From Pseudomonadales bacterium (GTDB taxonomy: Bacteria; Pseudomonadota; Gammaproteobacteria; Pseudomonadales; Azotimanducaceae), in NCBI GenBank assembly GCA_022825925.1, contig JAJDVW010000060.1, positions 1-36,445 of the forward strand: a DNA stretch of 36,445 nucleotides, read 5' to 3'. Positions 1 through 8,498 of this stretch are shown here, one piece after another; within the stretch, counting starts at the first letter, position 1; each line of letters opens with the position of its first letter. A program made the translations under genes and the position numbers. The notes below the pieces were generated by a model, which saw nothing but the letters and a program-made list of their open reading frames with translations, did not search any database and was not told the origin of the DNA.

Positions 1-910
<910 letters not shown>

Positions 911-1064
911 TAATCGTTCGGGCCTGCGGACTCGGGGAACGGCTCGCGCCGCACCGTCCTCCGCGGACCCAGAGTTGCCAGGGCTCCACGTTACGAGCGC
1001 CCACACGAATGGCTTGTTTCGATTTTGAAAGAGCGGGTCGCCGGGGGTTCCCGACGGCCAAGGG
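911..1064 (-). promoter_or_regulatory. rrn leader with boxA and boxC antitermination elements
   Basis: On the minus strand the leader between the rrn promoter and the 16S 5' end carries GCTCTTTCAAAATC at 1034-1021, a close match to the boxA consensus bound by NusB/NusE, followed by TTCGTGTGGGCGCTCG at 1009-994, which matches the E. coli leader boxC (TCTGTGTGGGCACTCG). The order boxA then boxC, and their distance downstream of the promoter, are as in enteric rrn operons. The nusB gene that would serve boxA is in this window at 31108-31539. The rest of the leader should form the RNase III processing stem, but its other strand is outside the window. Confidence 0.8.
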
Positions 1065-1120
1065 GAGCGGATTATACGCCCCTCGGACCCGCCCGCAAGC
1101 GGCAGATGGAACTTTTTTCG
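1065..1120 (-). promoter_or_regulatory. rrn promoter with UP-element-like A tract
   Basis: Minus strand: a perfect -10 TATAAT (1076-1071) with TTGCGG as -35 (1098-1093), spacer 16. An A-rich tract (CGAAAAAAG, about 1120-1112) lies where an UP element is expected. The bases after the -10 are very GC-rich (CCGCTCCCC), the discriminator type linked to stringent (ppGpp/DksA) control of rRNA promoters. Transcription should start near 1064. The promoter sits between the tyrS stop at 1139 and the 16S gene, so tyrS read-through could also enter rrn. Confidence 0.75.
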
Positions 1121-1138
1121 AGGCCCCCCGGGACGCGC

Positions 1139-2419
1139 TCACCCGGCGACGTCGACCGGGAGGACCGCGAGGTGCCAGGCCTTGCGGCCGCGGCGAATGA
1201 GGTGGTAGCGCCCGTGCAGGGCCGCGTCGGGGGAGAGCGCGTGTTCCACGTCCTGGACCGGAGCGCCGTTCACGGAGACGCCGCCGCTCGCGATCAGTCG
1301 CCGAGCGGCGCCCCGCGACGGGGCGAGGCCGCCGTCGGCGATCGCCGCGGCCAGGCCCGTGCCGGCCGGCAACTCGGTGCATCCCACGCCGTCGAGGCGG
1401 AGCTGCTCGAAGTCCGCCGGCCCGAGCCCCCGGATGTCCCCGCCGAACAGCGCCGCCGTGATGCGCTCGGCCGAGCCTAACCCCGCCTCGCCGTGGACGA
1501 GCCGCGTCACCTCGCTCGCGAGCAGTCTCTGCGCGCCTCTCCTGCCAGGATCCTCCGCCGCCGCGGCCACCGCCTCGTCGATGGCAAGGACATCGAGGAA
1601 GGTGAAGCAGCGCAGCCAGGCCGGCACATCCGCATCGGCCGCGTTGAGCCAGAACTGGTAGAACGCGTACGGTGAGGTGAGCGACGGGTCGAGCCACACG
1701 GCCCCGCTCTCGGACTTGCCGAACTTCGTGCCGTCCGACTTCGTGACCAGCGGCGTCGTGACCGCGTACGCCTCGCGTGCGAGCGCGCGACGGATCAGTT
1801 CGACGCCGCCGACGATGTTGCCCCACTGGTCGCTGCCCCCGAGCTGCACGCTGCATTCATGGCGCCGGGCGAGTTCCAGGAAGTCCATCGCCTGCAACAC
1901 CATGTAGCTGAACTCGGTGTAGGAGATCCCCGCGCCCTCCCGCGTCAGCCGCGACTGCACGCTGTCGCGGCGCACCATCGCGTTGACCGAGAAGTGCTTG
2001 CCGACGTCGCGCAGGAAGGTGATGACCGGGAGGTCCCCGGTCCAGTCGAGGTTGTCGACCACCAGCGCCGCCCCGGCGCCGGAGAAATCGAGGAAGCCGG
2101 AGGCCTGCTCCCGGATGCCGGCGGCCCACTGCCGCACCGTGTCCCGGCTGTTGAGCCTCCGTTCCTCCGACTTGCCGCCCGGGTCCCCGATCAGTCCCGT
2201 GGCGCCGCCGACCAGCAGGATGGGCCGGTGGCCCGCCCTCTGGAAGCGGCGCAGTCCCAGCAACGGCACGAGGTTGCCCACGTGCAGGCTCGCCGCGGAG
2301 GGATCGAAACCGCAGTAGACCGTCCGACGCCCGTCCTCGAGGTGTGCCGCCAGTCCGGCCTCGTCCGACACCTGCGCGACGAGGCCGCGTTCGAACCATT
2401 GACGCAGGAGCGATGCCAT
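1139..2419 (-). CDS. tyrS: Tyrosyl-tRNA synthetase (TyrRS)
   Basis: Class I aminoacyl-tRNA synthetase that charges tRNA-Tyr in the cytoplasm. The 426-aa product matches the E. coli enzyme length (424). Visible marks: the HIGH-type motif HVGN (46-49), the tyrosine pocket and dimer segment GGSDQWGNI (194-202), the KMSKS-type loop KFGKS (232-236), and a C-terminal S4 RNA-binding domain (SRGAARRLIASGGVSVNG region). The ATG at 2419 is chosen because the following MASLLRQWFERG aligns with family N-termini; the open frame runs further upstream, to 2545, but has no family-like sequence. The Shine-Dalgarno is weak. It is divergent from the M23 peptidase gene and is followed by the rrn promoter, an order shared with pseudomonads. 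Confidence 0.96.
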   Translation of the reverse strand: MASLLRQWFERGLVAQVSDEAGLAAHLEDGRRTVYCGFDPSAASLHVGNLVPLLGLRRFQRAGHRPILLVGGATGLIGDPGGKSEERRLNSRDTVRQWAAGIREQASGFLDFSGAGAALVVDNLDWTGDLPVITFLRDVGKHFSVNAMVRRDSVQSRLTREGAGISYTEFSYMVLQAMDFLELARRHECSVQLGGSDQWGNIVGGVELIRRALAREAYAVTTPLVTKSDGTKFGKSESGAVWLDPSLTSPYAFYQFWLNAADADVPAWLRCFTFLDVLAIDEAVAAAAEDPGRRGAQRLLASEVTRLVHGEAGLGSAERITAALFGGDIRGLGPADFEQLRLDGVGCTELPAGTGLAAAIADGGLAPSRGAARRLIASGGVSVNGAPVQDVEHALSPDAALHGRYHLIRRGRKAWHLAVLPVDVAG

Positions 2420-2490
2420 GGCGCGCAACCTATCAGGAAGTCCGCGGACGAACCAAATCGCGCGTGCGGCTCGCGCACGGGATGCACCGC

Positions 2491-2523
2491 AGGGACACCT
2501 CAGGGACACCTCAGGGACACCCC
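2491..2523. repeat. 11-bp tandem repeat, three copies
   Basis: AGGGACACCTC occurs at 2491-2501 and 2502-2512 and, with a changed last base, at 2513-2523. It lies about 70 bp upstream of the tyrS start, in the tyrS/M23 divergent region, and so may sit in the tyrS leader. No palindrome is seen. Comparable short tandem duplications occur at two other gene junctions (8920-8943 and 31527-31560), with unrelated unit sequences. Confidence 0.8.
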
Positions 2524-2529
2524 GGACGG

Positions 2530-2559
2530 GTGCCATGCAAGCCACCGGGGGGCTATAAT
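2530..2559 (+). promoter_or_regulatory. Promoter of the M23 peptidase gene
   Basis: A perfect -10 hexamer TATAAT at 2554-2559 lies about 60 bp before the gene start. The best -35 is GTGCCA at 2530-2535 (spacer 18), which is poor. It fires away from tyrS. Confidence 0.5.
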
Positions 2560-2591
2560 AGCGCCCTTACAGGCGTTGCGGGGTCCATGGC

Positions 2592-2611
2592 AGACCCGCC
2601 CTCGCGGGTCT
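2592..2611 (+). promoter_or_regulatory. Leader hairpin just upstream of the M23 start codon
   Basis: A perfect 8-bp inverted repeat, AGACCCGC and GCGGGTCT with a 4-nt CCTC loop, ends 6 nt before the TTG start at 2618. In the mRNA from the promoter at 2554 it would form a stable stem in the ribosome loading zone, next to a weak AGG Shine-Dalgarno. A role in limiting translation is inference. Confidence 0.45.
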
Positions 2612-2617
2612 ACAGGT

Positions 2618-3937
2618 TTGAACGTCAGACAGTTCCCAGCATCGCACGCTCTCCTCACGGGCACCCTCACCCTGATCATCGTCGCCGTGGCGGCGGTGAA
2701 CCGGGGAGCCCCCGAAGGGAGCGGCAGGGTCACCACCGATACGATCCTGGACGGGGTCGCCGCCGAGATGCCCCCTCTCGATCGGGTCCCCCCGACTCCC
2801 CTCCAAACCGCGACCGCACCTTCCTCCTCCGCCCGTTCCGACGAGTCGAGCCAGTCGGAGCGCGTCCGGTCCGGAGACAACCTGTCCGTCGTCTTCCAGC
2901 GCCGCCGGATCCCCGCCCGGGAGTTGCAGCGCATCCTCGACAGCGGTCCGCTGGCCAAGCGGCTGGCGCGCCTGCACCCCGGCGACGAACTCACCTTCGT
3001 CGAGGGTTCCGAGGGCGAGCTGCTGCGCTTCGCGTACGCCCCCACGAGCTTCGAGCGGCTCGAGTTCGAGCGCGTGGACGACCGTTTCGTAGCCCGCGAG
3101 ATCGTCGAGGCAACGGACCTCGTCACCGTGCACGGGGAGGCCGTGATCGAGCATTCGCTGTTCGACGCCGGTCAGCGCATCGACCTGGACGACCGCGTAA
3201 CGCTCGCGCTCACGAACATCTTCCGCTGGGACATCGACTTCGTCCTCGACATCCGTTCGGGCGACAGCTTCCACGTCGTCTTCGAGGAGCGCCGCCACAA
3301 CGGCGAGCCGGTCGAGTTCCGCCACATACTCGCGGCCGAATTCGTCAACCAGGGTGATAGCTACCGGGCCGTCCGCTACGTGGACAGCGCCGGGCGCGCC
3401 GAGTTCTACAGCCCCGAGGGGGAGGCGATGCGCAAGCGTTTCCTCCGCGCGCCGGTGGAGTTCACGCGCATCAGCTCGCACTTCAACCTCCAGCGCCGCC
3501 ACCCGCTGTTCAAACGGTCCATGCCGCATCGCGGCATCGACTACGCCGCCCCGGTGGGCACGCCGGTGCTGGCCGCCGGGGACGGGACGGTCCAGGTCGC
3601 CGGGCGCAACCGCGCGAACGGCAACTACGTCTTCCTCGAGCACGGCGACGGTTTCAGCACCAAGTATCTCCACCTGTCCCGCTTCGCTGGCAAGCCGCGC
3701 CGCGGCAAGGCCGTTTCCCAGGGCGACGTGATCGGCTACGTCGGCGCCACCGGCTACGCCACCGGTCCGCACCTCCACTACGAGTTCCTGGTCGACGGCG
3801 TGCATCGCAACCCGCGGACCGTCGAGATGCCGAAGGCCAGTCCGATACCGGCTCAGGAACGGCAACGCTTCGGAGAGAGCACCGCGCCACTGCTGGCCCT
3901 GCTCGACAGCGACGAACCCCGCATCGCTGCTCGTTAA
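2618..3937 (+). CDS. Membrane-anchored M23 peptidoglycan DD-endopeptidase (MepM/YebA type)
   Basis: Zinc endopeptidase likely to cut peptide cross-links in the periplasm. The 439-aa product has an N-terminal membrane segment (about 11-27), a disordered Pro/Ser-rich linker, an OapA/LysM-like region (about 83-130, beginning VRSGDNLSVVF), an M23 N-terminal-type domain (about 140-270) and a LytM/M23 domain (about 285-400). Zinc ligands are visible as H304 and D308 (HRGID) and in the HLH motif at 385-387. The start is read as TTG at 2618: no ATG or GTG lies in frame before the membrane segment, and the next ATG would remove it. The gene lies between tyrS and anmK, as in Pseudomonas, which supports a link to wall remodelling. 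The start codon is the least certain point. Confidence 0.9.
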   Translation: MNVRQFPASHALLTGTLTLIIVAVAAVNRGAPEGSGRVTTDTILDGVAAEMPPLDRVPPTPLQTATAPSSSARSDESSQSERVRSGDNLSVVFQRRRIPARELQRILDSGPLAKRLARLHPGDELTFVEGSEGELLRFAYAPTSFERLEFERVDDRFVAREIVEATDLVTVHGEAVIEHSLFDAGQRIDLDDRVTLALTNIFRWDIDFVLDIRSGDSFHVVFEERRHNGEPVEFRHILAAEFVNQGDSYRAVRYVDSAGRAEFYSPEGEAMRKRFLRAPVEFTRISSHFNLQRRHPLFKRSMPHRGIDYAAPVGTPVLAAGDGTVQVAGRNRANGNYVFLEHGDGFSTKYLHLSRFAGKPRRGKAVSQGDVIGYVGATGYATGPHLHYEFLVDGVHRNPRTVEMPKASPIPAQERQRFGESTAPLLALLDSDEPRIAAR

Positions 3938-4037
3938 TGCGCTCCTGGACGGGCATGTATGCACCAGTGCCTGCAAGGCCTCGCGCCCAGCGCGACCGAT
4001 TCTGACACCGAACGCCCAGCGCCGCGCACATCACGGG

Positions 4038-4197
4038 TTCCCTGCGCGTCAGCGCAGCGAACCCGCTGCGAGAACTTGCATGGAAGTACGCATCCGCCGA
4101 AGGGGGGAACGCCAATACTTCCTTACGCGTCAGCGGCTGAGGGAGCTTCCCCGGCTGAAGGCTTGCATGGAAGTACCCACTTCCCTGCGCGTCAGCG
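4038..4197. repeat. Degenerate repeat block between the M23 peptidase and anmK
   Basis: The 287-bp gap 3938-4224 has no convincing gene but holds interleaved direct repeats. A 17-bp unit, TTCCCTGCGCGTCAGCG, occurs at 4038-4054 and 4181-4197, with a two-mismatch copy at 4119-4135. A 15-bp unit, CTTGCATGGAAGTAC, occurs at 4075-4089 and 4162-4176. A 16-mer within the block, TCCCCGGCTGAAGGCT (4148-4163), recurs exactly inside the MITE-like element near 24.5 kb (24664-24679). This suggests decayed, nested copies of a dispersed repeat. Confidence 0.6.
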
Positions 4198-4224
4198 CCC
4201 CGGTCGCCGGGGCGAGAACTCCTA

Positions 4225-5331
4225 GTGCCGTCGTCTCTCTACGCAGGAGCCATCTCCGGCACCAGCGTCGACGGCCTCGACCTGGCACTCCTCGATGTCT
4301 CCGGGGCCATGCCCCGCATAATCGATGCCCGGGTCGAAACCCTGCCCCCATCCCTGGCGCAGGAGCTGCGCGCGCTCGCCGCCCCCGTGGACGACCACCT
4401 CGACCGCGTCGCGCGCGCCGACGCGGAGCTCGGGGAGTGCATCGGGCGGGCCGTCCGGGAGTTCGCCGGTAGCCGCGCCGTCATCGCGGTCGGCAGTCAC
4501 GGCCAGACGATCCGACACGACCCGCGCGGGCGGCCGGCCTACACCGTGCAGATCGGCGACCCGAGCCGCATCGCGGAGTTCAGCGGTATCGACACCGTGG
4601 CGGACTTCCGGCGCCGGGATATCGCGGCGGGCGGCGAAGGCGCTCCGCTGGTGCCGCCCTTCCATGCCGCGCTCTTCGGGGTCCCCGAGCGGCGCCGCGC
4701 GGTGCTGAATATCGGCGGGATCGCCAACGTCACGCTCCTCGGCGACCCCGCCCTCGGCCACGAAGCCGTGACGGGCTTCGACACGGGTCCGGGCAACGCG
4801 CTCCTCGACGCGTGGATTCGCGAGCAGCGCGGCGAGCCGTTCGACCGCGGCGGCGCCTGGGCGGCCGGCGCCGAGGCCATCCCGGAGCTGCTCGCCCGCC
4901 TCGAGGAGGACGCCTTCCTCGCGGAACGACCGCCGAAGAGCACGGGCAAGGAGCGCTACAACCTCGCATTCATCCTGCGGCACCTCGACGGATCCGAACC
5001 GGCGGCCGGCGTTCAGGCCACGCTGGCGGAGTTCACCGCCGCGAGCGTCGCGGGAGCGGTCTCGTCGTGGGGCCCGGCGACGCAAGAGGTCGTGGTGTGC
5101 GGGGGCGGGCGCTGCAACACCGACCTGATGGAGCGGCTGCGCCGGCGCCTGTCACCGCGGGACGTGACGACGACCGATGCGCTCGGAGTGGACGGAGATG
5201 CGGTCGAGGCGGCGGCGTTCGCCTGGCTGGCGCATCGCTTCCTGGAACGGCTCCCGGGGAATGCGCCGGCGGTGACCGGCGCCGCCGGACCGCGGGTGCT
5301 CGGGGCGCTGTATCCCGCCGGACCCGTGTAG
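4225..5331 (+). CDS. anmK: Anhydro-N-acetylmuramic acid kinase
   Basis: Phosphorylates 1,6-anhydro-MurNAc, opening the anhydro ring to give MurNAc-6-P in peptidoglycan recycling; cytoplasmic. The 368-aa product equals the family length. Visible family blocks: the N-terminal phosphate loop region GTSVDGLDL (12-20), GSHGQTIRHDP, the segment VADFRRRDIAAGGEGAPLVP, LNIGGIANVTLL, TGFDTGPGNALLDAW and the C-terminal VVCGGGRCN. The start is a GTG at 4225, since SSLYAGAISGTSVDG fits family N-termini. The Shine-Dalgarno is not clear, and the upstream repeat block may supply or disrupt leader signals. The M23 endopeptidase gene upstream fits a wall turnover and recycling pair. Confidence 0.96.
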   Translation: MPSSLYAGAISGTSVDGLDLALLDVSGAMPRIIDARVETLPPSLAQELRALAAPVDDHLDRVARADAELGECIGRAVREFAGSRAVIAVGSHGQTIRHDPRGRPAYTVQIGDPSRIAEFSGIDTVADFRRRDIAAGGEGAPLVPPFHAALFGVPERRRAVLNIGGIANVTLLGDPALGHEAVTGFDTGPGNALLDAWIREQRGEPFDRGGAWAAGAEAIPELLARLEEDAFLAERPPKSTGKERYNLAFILRHLDGSEPAAGVQATLAEFTAASVAGAVSSWGPATQEVVVCGGGRCNTDLMERLRRRLSPRDVTTTDALGVDGDAVEAAAFAWLAHRFLERLPGNAPAVTGAAGPRVLGALYPAGPV

Positions 5332-5354
5332 CCCGCGCACGGTCGGGGGGAGGG

Positions 5355-5369
5355 CGCCCGGCCCGGGCG
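5355..5369. terminator. GC-rich hairpin between convergent anmK and erpA
   Basis: CGCCC GGCCC GGGCG forms a short stem-loop in the 47-bp gap between the convergent stops of anmK (5331) and erpA (5379). It has no T-tract on either side, so it is only a weak, possibly bidirectional terminator candidate. Confidence 0.3.
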
Positions 5370-5378
5370 GCCCGGACG

Positions 5379-5705
5379 TCAGATGGCGAAGGAGTTACCG
5401 CACCCGCAGGTGGACGACGCGTTGGGATTGGTGACCACGAACTGGGCCCCCTGAAGGTCCTCGCGGTAGTCGATCTCGGCGCCGGCCAGGTACTGGTAGC
5501 TCATCGCGTCGACAAGCATGGTCACGCCGTCCCGCTCGATGACGGCGTCATCCTCGCCGACGTCCTCGTCGAACGTGAAGCCGTAGGAGAAGCCGCTGCA
5601 ACCGCCGCCGGTGATGAACACCCGCAACTTCAGCAGGTCGTTGCCCTCGTCTTCGATCAGGGACGCCACCTTGCCCGCGGCGCGGCCCGAGAACTCGATG
5701 TCCAT
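5379..5705 (-). CDS. erpA: A-type iron-sulfur cluster insertion protein ErpA
   Basis: Carrier that delivers Fe-S clusters to target apoproteins such as those of isoprenoid synthesis. The 108-aa product has the three conserved cysteines of A-type carriers: C36 in [11 protein letters not shown] and C100/C102 in the C-terminal STCGCGNSF. The end [19 protein letters not shown] is close to E. coli ErpA, which favours ErpA over IscA or SufA. The ATG at 5705 is the only start that fits family length. It lies 6 nt downstream of a perfect -10 hexamer, so the main transcript may be leaderless. The bactofilin gene upstream ends 61 bp away on the same strand. Convergent with anmK, as in pseudomonads. Confidence 0.95.
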   Translation of the reverse strand: MDIEFSGRAAGKVASLIEDEGNDLLKLRVFITGGGCSGFSYGFTFDEDVGEDDAVIERDGVTMLVDAMSYQYLAGAEIDYREDLQGAQFVVTNPNASSTCGCGNSFAI

Positions 5706-5717
5706 GCGCGCATTATA
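5706..5717 (-). promoter_or_regulatory. -10 element abutting the erpA start codon
   Basis: On the minus strand TATAAT (5717-5712) is followed by GCGCGC and then the ATG of erpA. The distance from -10 to ATG places +1 at or next to the A of the start codon. No good -35 is seen 16-18 bp upstream, so the promoter may depend on an activator or be weak. Confidence 0.5.
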
Positions 5718-5766
5718 CGCGGCGTGCCGCGTCCTCTGCGCGGAGCGCGTGCCGCCCGCGCTCCGG

Positions 5767-6201
5767 TCAGCGTCGTTCCGTCTCGTCGAGCGCGGCCGGC
5801 GCCGTCTCGAGCGGGTGGACATTGCCGCCCCCCGCGCCTTCGCGGTCGCAGTGCAGCTCGCCCTGCACCGTCGCGCCCTCGTGCATCTCGACGAGGCGAT
5901 AGAAGACCTTGCCCGTCATCTGCGCCTTGCCGCCCAGTTCGAGGCGCACGCTGGAGTGCACGTCTCCCTCGACACGACCCCCGATGACGACCGTCGGGAC
6001 CCGGATGTTGCCCTTGACGAAGCCGCCCTCGCCCACGGTCAGGGTCGCGCCGCTGCCTTCGTCCGCCTCGATCTCTCCCTCGACCACGCCGCTCACGTAG
6101 AGCCGCCCGGAGAAGGCGATCGCCCCGCGCACGACGGCGGAGGCGTCGATCAGCGTCGTGTCCTTGCCCGTCCGCTCGGTTCTCGCGTTCTTCGCTTTCA
6201 C
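5767..6201 (-). CDS. Bactofilin (polymer-forming cytoskeletal protein)
   Basis: Small cytoskeletal protein that self-assembles without nucleotide into filaments, often at the membrane. The 144-aa product has the bactofilin core (DUF583) of short right-handed beta-helix rungs: repeated hydrophobic/glycine turns such as [41 protein letters not shown] and [10 protein letters not shown] from about residue 15 to 120, flanked by a charged N-terminus and a disordered C-terminus. The start is GTG at 6201 with a purine-rich GGGGTGGAAA ahead of it. It is 15 bp downstream of the DUF6776 gene, so both are probably in one operon, and erpA follows 61 bp later. Confidence 0.9.
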   Translation of the reverse strand: MKAKNARTERTGKDTTLIDASAVVRGAIAFSGRLYVSGVVEGEIEADEGSGATLTVGEGGFVKGNIRVPTVVIGGRVEGDVHSSVRLELGGKAQMTGKVFYRLVEMHEGATVQGELHCDREGAGGGNVHPLETAPAALDETERR

Positions 6202-6216
6202 TTTCCACCCCTTCCC

Positions 6217-6924
6217 TCAGCCCTCCTCGACCAACCAGTCGAATGACTCGCGTATCCGCGTCCCCGCATCGTCGCGCACCTGCGCCGTCACCGCGACCGC
6301 GCGGGGGACGAATCCGTCGGGCAACGAGAATTCGCCAGAGAACTCTTGAAAATACAGGAATCGGAAGCCGCTCGCGAAGTCCTCGTCCGAGACGAGGTCC
6401 GCCACCGCATGCCGCTCGGGTTCACCCTGGCGCTCGCCGGAGAGTTCCACCAGGACGTCGCCCTCGATCCAGTCGTGCCGGTCGACGATCTGGGTCAACA
6501 ACAGCCGGTAGGCGTAGCGCGCCGGTTCCGGGGTCCCCTCGATGGTGAGCCGTTCGATCCTGAATCCGCGTTCCGCTTCCGACGGCGCCACCAGCCTGCG
6601 GTAGAAGCGCGCCTCCTCCTCCAGGGCGCCGATCCGGTCGCGCAGTTCCTTGATCGTCCGGCGCAGGCGCTCGTTCGCGCCCGCCTCGACCACCGTCGCC
6701 AGCCGTACGGTCGAAAGCTCCAGGTCGCCGAAGCGGTCCACGTCACCGGCCGGCGCGGCCTCCACCGCATCCGCCTCGGCCGGAACGAGATCGCGCACCA
6801 GGAACCCGGCCGCGAGCAACGCCACGCCCACGACCCCGGCCCCCAGGCCCCGGAGGAGTCCGAGACCCGGGCGGACGGGCACCACCGTCATGCGCTCTTT
6901 CGGCAGCACGTCGGCCCAACGCAC
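6217..6924 (-). CDS. DUF6776 family membrane protein
   Basis: A 235-aa protein with a positive N-terminus, one membrane segment (about 22-43, LGLLRGLGAGVVGVALLAAG), a heptad-rich coiled coil (about 85-115, ANERLRRTIKELRDRIGALE) and a soluble beta-rich C-terminal domain that would be periplasmic. From memory this matches DUF6776 proteins of gammaproteobacteria, which sit beside bactofilin and erpA genes as here; function unknown. A link to the bactofilin filament is suggested only by the 15-bp gene spacing. The GTG at 6924 is chosen for the GGGGGA eight bases upstream; an ATG at 6891 is an alternative. Confidence 0.8.
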   Translation of the reverse strand: MRWADVLPKERMTVVPVRPGLGLLRGLGAGVVGVALLAAGFLVRDLVPAEADAVEAAPAGDVDRFGDLELSTVRLATVVEAGANERLRRTIKELRDRIGALEEEARFYRRLVAPSEAERGFRIERLTIEGTPEPARYAYRLLLTQIVDRHDWIEGDVLVELSGERQGEPERHAVADLVSDEDFASGFRFLYFQEFSGEFSLPDGFVPRAVAVTAQVRDDAGTRIRESFDWLVEEG

Positions 6925-6957
6925 GGCGCGTCCCCCGCTCGGTCACATGCCTGGCGG

Positions 6958-6963
6958 TATACT
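6958..6963 (+). promoter_or_regulatory. -10 element for the ClC gene
   Basis: TATACT at 6958-6963, about 29 bp before the chosen GTG of the ClC gene, in the divergent gap with the DUF6776 gene. No convincing -35. If this promoter is the main one, an upstream in-frame ATG at 6947 cannot be the start. Confidence 0.4.
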
Positions 6964-6991
6964 CGCGTACCTTTCCGAGGGCAAGCCCTCA

Positions 6992-8332
6992 GTGACCACG
7001 CGACGCAACCCCCCGGGTCTCACCCGCCGCGCGGTGCAACGCATGCTCCGCCCGCGGCTCGCCTATGCCGATCCCCTCCAGCGCCTGGCGCTGCTCGGCG
7101 TCGCGGCCGGCGCCGTCACCGGGATCGTCGTCTCGCTGTTCCGGCTGGCGATCGACGGCGCCGCCCTGGTCGCCCTCGGCGGCGACAGCGAGAACTTCGA
7201 GGCGCTCCCGCCGGCGCTTCGGGCCGGGCTCCCGCTGCTCGGCGCCCTGGTGATCGGAGTCGCCCTGACGCGGCTGACGGAGGACCGGCGGCGCACCGGC
7301 GTCGCCCACGTCCTGCAGCGGCTGCGCGAGCACGCCGGACGGCTCCCCGCGACCAACGCCGTGGTGCAGTTCTTCGCGGGGACGCTCGCGCTCGCCACCG
7401 GGCTCTCCGGAGGGCGGGAGGGTCCGGCCATCCACCTCGGCGCAACCGCCTCGAGCATCCTCGGCCAACGTCTCGGCGTACCCCCGGACAGCCTCCGGAT
7501 CCTGGTCGCATGCGGCGCCGCCGCCGCCATCGCCGGATCCTTCAACACGCCCATGGCCGGCGTCGTGTTCGCGATGGAGGTCGTGCTGCTCGAGTACGCC
7601 GTCGCGAGCTTCATCCCGGTGGGCCTCGCGGCCGTCACCGCGACCGTCATCACGCGGTACCTGTTCGGCGACACGCCGGTGTTCGCGGTCGGCAGCATCC
7701 AGATGCACTCGCTGCTCGACGTACCCTTCGTCGTACTCGCAGGCTTCGCCATCGGTACGCTCGGAGCCGCCTTCACGGCGTGCGTGCGCCTCTTCACGCG
7801 CATGGGACGCCGGCCGTACTGGGCGCGGGCGATCCTCGCCGGCGCCGTCACCGCGGTCGCGGCCCTGGCGGCGCCGGCCGTCATGGGCGTCGGCTACGAC
7901 ACGGTCGACGCGGCGCTGGCCGGGACGCTCGCATGGTCCGCGCTGGCCGTCATCCTGGTGGCGAAGCTGGCCGCGTCGAGCGCCTGCGTCGGACTCGGGA
8001 TGCCCGTCGGCGTGATCGGCCCGACCATCGTCATTGGCGCCGCATGCGGCGGGTTGCTCGGTCACCTGGGGCAGATCCTCTCCCCGGGCGCGGCTTCGAG
8101 CGAGGGGTTCTACGTACTCCTCGGGATGGCCGCGATGATGGCGGCCGCCCTGCAGGCGCCCCTCGCCGCCCTGATGGCCGTCGTCGAGCTGACCTCCAAC
8201 GCCAACATCATCCTCCCGGCCATGCTCATCGTCATCGTCGCCACCCTTACCGCCGGGAGGCTGTTCCGGCAGCCATCCGTCTTCCTGGCCACGCCCGCGG
8301 CGCTCCGTTCCCGGGACGAAGGACCGCCGTAG
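6992..8332 (+). CDS. ClC-family chloride channel/transporter
   Basis: Integral membrane ClC protein moving chloride (or another anion), perhaps in exchange for protons. From the GTG at 6992 (GAGGG at 6978-6982 as Shine-Dalgarno) it is 446 aa, close to E. coli ClcA (473), with no CBS domains. Family motifs: GREGPAIHLGA (141-151) with the gating glutamate E143, GSFNTPMAGVVFAME (182-196), and GLGMPVGVIGPTIVIGA. The external gating glutamate argues for transport, but the position of ClcA's internal proton glutamate (E203) appears to be V197, directly after E196. The protein may therefore be an uncoupled channel or use another route. Alternative start: ATG 6947. Single gene; the next gene begins 166 bp on. 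Confidence 0.9.
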   Translation: MTTRRNPPGLTRRAVQRMLRPRLAYADPLQRLALLGVAAGAVTGIVVSLFRLAIDGAALVALGGDSENFEALPPALRAGLPLLGALVIGVALTRLTEDRRRTGVAHVLQRLREHAGRLPATNAVVQFFAGTLALATGLSGGREGPAIHLGATASSILGQRLGVPPDSLRILVACGAAAAIAGSFNTPMAGVVFAMEVVLLEYAVASFIPVGLAAVTATVITRYLFGDTPVFAVGSIQMHSLLDVPFVVLAGFAIGTLGAAFTACVRLFTRMGRRPYWARAILAGAVTAVAALAAPAVMGVGYDTVDAALAGTLAWSALAVILVAKLAASSACVGLGMPVGVIGPTIVIGAACGGLLGHLGQILSPGAASSEGFYVLLGMAAMMAAALQAPLAALMAVVELTSNANIILPAMLIVIVATLTAGRLFRQPSVFLATPAALRSRDEGPP

Positions 8333-8357
8333 CCGCGCCCCAGGCGTCCGCCTCCGG

Positions 8358-8363
8358 TATCAT
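8358..8363 (+). promoter_or_regulatory. Possible -10 element for hemJ-hemL
   Basis: TATCAT at 8358-8363 in the 166-bp gap between the ClC gene and hemJ. The rest of the gap is GC-rich with no other signal that I can see. Confidence 0.25.
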
Positions 8364-8498
8364 CGCCCGCCGGTCGTACTCCCTCAGGCGGATGACAACA
8401 ACGTCCCGAACCGAGCGCGCGGTCCTCGGGGGCCGCGCAACGCCCGACGCGCGGGCCCGGTCCGCCGCACCGCCCGCCCCCGCCCGGGGAGCGGCGCG

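Noticed and set aside
2491..2523. CRISPR array
   Set aside because: Units are 11 bp, directly adjacent, without spacers; no cas genes in the window.
5379..5705. IscA or SufA instead of ErpA
   Set aside because: C-terminal sequence and genomic context (anmK, tyrS) match ErpA; no isc or suf genes nearby.
6947..6991. ATG 6947 as start of the ClC gene
   Set aside because: A -10 hexamer lies within the resulting codons and no Shine-Dalgarno precedes it; GTG 6992 has GAGGG.
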